Below are positions 61,222 through 64,000 of a DNA stretch of 64,000 nt, piece by piece. This DNA comes from CAVQEK01 sp964596645. GTDB taxonomy: Bacteria; Bacteroidota; Bacteroidia; Cytophagales; Cyclobacteriaceae. The stretch lies in assembly GCA_964596645.1 (NCBI GenBank), contig CAZQVB010000009.1:1-64000 (forward strand), written 5' to 3'. The first letter of the stretch is position 1; each line of letters begins with the position of its first letter. Under the pieces are notes generated by a model that had not been told where the DNA came from, did no database searches, and saw only the letters and a list, made by a program, of their open reading frames with translations. A program made the translations under genes and the position numbers.

Positions 61222-62328
61222 TTAGCGAATTTTTTTTCTCTTGTTTCTTCGGAAGTCTTCGAACACCATGTCGCCAAGACCTTGCAAATTGCTATAGTAG
61301 GCGTTGCCATTGTTTACTTCGGTAAACTTCCGCACGAAGTCGCGCAGGTATGGATCGGAGGCGATCATGAAAGTAGTGACCGGTATACCCAGCTTGCGGC
61401 ATTGCGCTGCCAGTGTGTAGGTACGATTGAGTATTTTAGGGTCGAGTCCAAAGCTATTTTTGTAGTATTTGATGCCCTCCTTCATGCAGGTGGGCTTGCC
61501 GTCTGTAATCATAAAAATCTGCTTGTTCGGGTTTTTTCGGCGCCGCAGCAGGTCTAGCGCCAGCTCCAGACCTGCCACCGTATTGGTGTGGTAGGGGCCT
61601 ACTTCCAGGTAGGGCAGGTCTTTGATCTGTATCTGCCAGGCATCATTGCCAAACACCAGTATGTCGAGCGTATCTTTTTTATAGTTCTTGGTAATAAGCT
61701 CAGACAGGGCCAGCGCCACCTTCTTGGCGGGCGTGATGCGGTCTTCTCCATACAGTATCATGCTGTGCGATATATCGATCATGAGCACAGTGGAGGTCTG
61801 CGATTTATGCTCGCGTTCTTGTACCTCCAGGTCGTTTTCCGTGAGCAGGAAATCGCCCATGCCCTGGTTGATCTGCGCATTCCTGATCGATTCAGTCATG
61901 GAAATCTGGTCGAGCGTATCGCCAAACTGAAAAGCACGCAGGTCGGCGCTGGCCTCATCGCCCGACCCGACGTGGTGGGTATCGTGACTGCCCCTGCTCG
62001 TTTTTTTCAACTGACCAAATATTTCTTCCAGCGCACTTTTTCTTATCGACTGCTCGCTCTTGGGCGTGATCTTAAAAGATCCTTTCTCATTGTCTTCGGT
62101 GATGAAACCCTTGTCTTTCAGGTCATTGATGAAATCGCCGATACCGTATTTGCCATCGGTCATTTTGTACTGGTTGTCCAGCTGGGTGAGCCAGCTCAGT
62201 GCTTCTGCCACATCGCCGGAAGTCATAAGTATGAGTTGCATGAACAACTTCAAGAGTTGATCAAAGGTGCTCTGGCCAGCGCCGGTGGTAGGTATAAAAT
62301 GGGTAAAGCGATATCCGCGCTTGTTCAT
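61222..62328 (-). CDS. VWA-domain protein, partner of the MoxR-type ATPase
   Basis: This 368-residue protein has a helical N-terminal half, then a von Willebrand A domain at about 175-368. The MIDAS metal motif is D185-I-S187-H-S189, followed by a Thr-containing loop (NTVAGLELALDLL) and the acid strand MITDGKPT. It is BchD/CoxE-like and would pair with the ATPase 21 bp downstream. A basic C-terminus (RRNKRKKIR) closes it. No signal peptide is seen, so action is cytoplasmic. Confidence 0.92.
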   Translation of the reverse strand: MNKRGYRFTHFIPTTGAGQSTFDQLLKLFMQLILMTSGDVAEALSWLTQLDNQYKMTDGKYGIGDFINDLKDKGFITEDNEKGSFKITPKSEQSIRKSALEEIFGQLKKTSRGSHDTHHVGSGDEASADLRAFQFGDTLDQISMTESIRNAQINQGMGDFLLTENDLEVQEREHKSQTSTVLMIDISHSMILYGEDRITPAKKVALALSELITKNYKKDTLDILVFGNDAWQIQIKDLPYLEVGPYHTNTVAGLELALDLLRRRKNPNKQIFMITDGKPTCMKEGIKYYKNSFGLDPKILNRTYTLAAQCRKLGIPVTTFMIASDPYLRDFVRKFTEVNNGNAYYSNLQGLGDMVFEDFRRNKRKKIR

Positions 62329-62634
62329 AGGGAAGAGTTTTGGACATAACGCGCTGTGTACGCATTAGTTGATGGCCTGGGCAAAATATGCTGTGCGCTG
62401 TATTAAAATCAGAGTTGCCTGCGTTAATGTTTTTAAAATTGAAAATTCATTTACGGCACAGATGTAATTTTTGAAGGGTGTTTCGCCACGCTGCATTGAT
62501 TTGTACAATTTAATTTTACAGATAATTAATTGTATTTAAAGCAGAAGGCTCAGGAACACGGGCATCTAACGAGTGAGCAGTAGTGAATAGATGATCAGAT
62601 TTCAGGTTAAACAGGCCATCAAAAGAATAATGAT
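62329..62634. other. Intergenic region without a supported gene
   Basis: This AT-leaning 306-bp gap separates the VWA gene (minus strand) from the small lipoprotein (plus strand). It must hold the two divergent promoters, but I could not assign a convincing TTG/TAnnTTTG pair. No ORF, repeat or RNA structure is supported. Confidence 0.6.
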
Positions 62635-62787
62635 ATGAAAAAGGTTTTTGTCGCAGCAGCTTTTATGTTCGTTACTATTTCTTATTCGTGCACGCAGCGC
62701 ACGTGCCCTACCTATACCAAGGGCATAGAAAAACAACAAAAAGAGGCGACAGCTTTGCAGCAGACTATTGGGCAGGAAAGAATATAA
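62635..62787 (+). CDS. Small 'CPTY' lipoprotein (50 aa)
   Basis: This 50-residue protein has a signal peptide (KKVFVAAAFMFVTISYSC) with the lipobox Cys followed by TQRTCPTYTKG, the 'RTCPTY' string typical of tiny Bacteroidota lipoproteins. A short polar tail follows (IEKQQKEATALQQTIG). The signal peptide, lipobox, own terminator and no overlap with other genes support it as real. Function unknown. Confidence 0.75.
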   Translation: MKKVFVAAAFMFVTISYSCTQRTCPTYTKGIEKQQKEATALQQTIGQERI

Positions 62788-62850
62788 GCTCAGGCCTGCA
62801 GGCATTACGAAATAAGTGGTGTTTGGGTAAAGTTGTGTAATACATAATAT

Positions 62851-62879
62851 GCCATTTGATTTTCAAATGGCTTTTTTTT
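62851..62879 (+). terminator. Rho-independent terminator after the small lipoprotein gene
   Basis: A perfect 9-bp stem (GCCATTTGA/TCAAATGGC) with a TTT loop is followed by eight T, 63 bp after the stop. It supports transcription of the small gene on the plus strand. Confidence 0.9.
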
Positions 62880-62895
62880 GTGCCTTCACCACATG

Positions 62896-62917
62896 AAAAA
62901 GGCGCCTGACGGCGCCT
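62896..62917 (-). terminator. Rho-independent terminator for flavodoxin
   Basis: AGGCGCC-TGAC-GGCGCCT is a 7-bp perfect stem. On the minus strand it runs into a T-run (the AAAAA at 62896-62900), so it ends the flavodoxin transcript, 29 bp after the stop codon. Confidence 0.85.
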
Positions 62918-62945
62918 CCTTCTTTATTCTACATTCTTTGAATTC

Positions 62946-63455
62946 TTACAAGCCAAGCTCACCTTTTATCTGCTTCACCCAGCGCGACACACGGTCGTCG
63001 GTCTTGTCGGGCTCATTGTCTTCATCAATGACCAGGCCCAAAAACTTACCATCAATCAGGCCTTTGGAGTCGTCGAAAGTATACTCATCGGTGGGCCACA
63101 AGCCGAAAAGCGTCACACCGGAATCTTTCACCTTATCGTGGATTATGCCCATCGCGTCTACGAAAGTATCGGGGTAGCCGTCGGCATCACCCAGACCGAC
63201 ATAGCCGATCTTTTTACCGGCAAAATCCACATCGTCGAGCACATCGATAAAGGTTTCCCAATCTTCCTGCAGTTCGCCTATCTCCCAGGTGGAAGCGCCG
63301 AAAATTATGGTGTCGTATTCTTGCAGGTCTTCTGCGGAGGCAGAGTCCACATTGTGCAGGTCTACGGCATCTTCACCCAGTGCACTTTGTATTTTTTCTA
63401 CTACCATTTCGGTGTTGCCCTCGGTGGAGCCATAAAAAATTCCAATTTTTCCCAT
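62946..63455 (-). CDS. Flavodoxin, long-chain type
   Basis: This 169-residue FMN electron carrier has the phosphate-binding loop FYGSTEGNTE near residues 7-16, the aromatic FMN loop GASTWEIGELQEDW and the second loop VGLGDADGYPDTFVDAMG. The C-terminal insertion GLWPTDEYTFDDSKGLIDGK is that of long-chain flavodoxins. The frame runs open to 63551, but the ATG at 63455 (MGKIGIFYGS) is the right start. In iron-poor conditions flavodoxin replaces ferredoxin; no Fur site was identified. Confidence 0.95.
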   Translation of the reverse strand: MGKIGIFYGSTEGNTEMVVEKIQSALGEDAVDLHNVDSASAEDLQEYDTIIFGASTWEIGELQEDWETFIDVLDDVDFAGKKIGYVGLGDADGYPDTFVDAMGIIHDKVKDSGVTLFGLWPTDEYTFDDSKGLIDGKFLGLVIDEDNEPDKTDDRVSRWVKQIKGELGL

Positions 63456-63574
63456 GATGAATATTTTTGCTTGAATTGTTATAGTATCCGCTGCCAATTT
63501 AGTGAAAGAAAGGCCAAACGTAGAAAATTGTTCATCATTAAAATATAACAAAAATCACAGCACCGGCCTCTGCA

Positions 63575-64000
63575 TTAGTTCTTGGCGAGTAGTTCCTGTG
63601 CGCTGGCGATGGCCGCAGCCGAAGGGCTGTCGCCACCGATCATCTTTGCAATCTCGTGCTGGCGTTCCTCACCGGTGAGTGGCCTTAGGCGTGTGGAGAC
63701 ACCCTTGCCGTCGCTTTGCTTGTATACGAAGAAATGCGCGTTGCCGCGGGCCGCTATTTGTGGCAGGTGGGTGATGGCGATCACCTGGTGGCGAGCAGAC
63801 ATGTCGCGCATCATCTGCACCATTTTCATAGCTACCTCGCCACTAATGCCGGTATCTATTTCATCAAAAACTATGGTGGGCAGGGCAGTTTTGGAGGCCA
63901 GTACATATTTAACGGCAAACATCAGCCTGCTGAATTCGCCGCCCGATGCTACATTTTTGAGGTCGTCGGGGGCTACGCCAGCGTTGGCGGAAAAGAGTAT
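63575..64000 (-). CDS. recN: DNA repair protein RecN, C-terminal part (cut by window edge)
   Basis: This is the C-terminal 141 codons of RecN, an SMC-like ATPase that acts at double-strand breaks. The frame is open to the right edge (base 64000). It starts with ANAGVAPDDLKNVASGGEFSRLM, the ABC signature SGGE region, then VFDEIDTGISGEVA (Walker B and D-loop) and the switch His in ITHLPQIAA. The stop at 63575 follows AQELLAKN. The start and Walker A lie outside the window. Confidence 0.95.
   Translation of the reverse strand: MLFSANAGVAPDDLKNVASGGEFSRLMFAVKYVLASKTALPTIVFDEIDTGISGEVAMKMVQMMRDMSARHQVIAITHLPQIAARGNAHFFVYKQSDGKGVSTRLRPLTGEERQHEIAKMIGGDSPSAAAIASAQELLAKN

Noticed and set aside
61588..62349. 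253-codon plus-strand frame over the VWA gene
   Set aside because: It is antisense to the MIDAS-containing VWA gene, so a shadow frame.
1..64000. CRISPR arrays, rRNA, tRNA, integrase or transposase genes
   Set aside because: I looked for regularly spaced repeats, cloverleaf genes and recombinase motifs. The only spaced repeats found are the two 383-bp units and the protein-coding repeats.

Overview
The window looks like chromosomal DNA of a member of the Bacteroidota, most likely a Cytophagales-type gliding or surface-living bacterium. The evidence is gene content: a type IX secretion cassette (PorP/SprF, OmpA/PD40 and a giant adhesin with a CHU-type C-terminus), YtxJ of the bacillithiol system, GH97 and GH140 glycosidases, KduI, PduO-type adenosyltransferase, small 'CPTY' lipoproteins, and calycin-like DUF6265-type proteins. 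Base composition is about balanced, except for two AT-rich patches (about 10.96-12.78 kb and 43.95-44.65 kb) that carry accessory genes. A run of ten Ns at 55112-55121 marks it as a draft assembly. Both ends cut genes: an acyl-CoA dehydrogenase on the left and recN on the right.

Layout. 0-8 kb: acyl-CoA dehydrogenase end, then the minus-strand adhesin / PorP-SprF / OmpA cassette. 8-11 kb: glycosyltransferase, DegT aminotransferase and HAD phosphatase. 11-12.8 kb: AT-rich island with a serine beta-lactamase-like hydrolase. 12.8-19.5 kb: Gfo/Idh oxidoreductase, GH140, lipA, a barrel protein, ytxJ and a protein built of at least 15 repeats of 25-26 residues that I do not recognise. 19.7-26.5 kb, plus strand: M16 peptidase, WbqC-like protein, clpC, a short PID-CTERM-like protein, a UbiA-like membrane protein (apparently CTG-initiated) and a PLP dehydratase. 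26.5-31.7 kb, minus strand: kduI, prfB with its programmed +1 frameshift, ilvE, the cobalamin adenosyltransferase and an ABC ATPase. 32.3-37.3 kb: aroA, aroB, DAHP synthase-chorismate mutase and proline dehydrogenase. 37.3-42.3 kb: a possible metal-handling stretch (DUF3347 lipoprotein, AI-2E transporter, ArsP-like permease, FAD-Rieske oxidoreductase, Cys-rich copper-storage protein). 42.6-44.5 kb: DinB, a methyltransferase and a decayed PIN toxin with its antitoxin. 44.6-50.9 kb: atypical pyruvate kinase-like protein, purM, small proteins and GH97. 50.9-52.5 kb: an operon with a winged-helix regulator and two matching palindromes. 52.5-53.35 kb: tandem 383-bp repeats. 53.4-56.9 kb: ligase-associated exonuclease, DNA ligase and an FNT channel. 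57-62.3 kb, minus strand: lipoprotein, PIN-PhoH, AlbA_2, MoxR/BchI-type AAA+ ATPase and VWA protein. 62.6-64 kb: small lipoprotein, flavodoxin and recN.

Most genes are ordinary housekeeping or surface genes. The points most worth following up are the 26-residue repeat protein coupled to ytxJ, the paired operator palindromes around the winged-helix operon, the PID-CTERM-like protein next to a non-ATG membrane protein, the divergent two-domain pyruvate kinase homologue, and the 383-bp repeat whose core recurs 6 kb away. No CRISPR array, rRNA, tRNA or prophage was seen.
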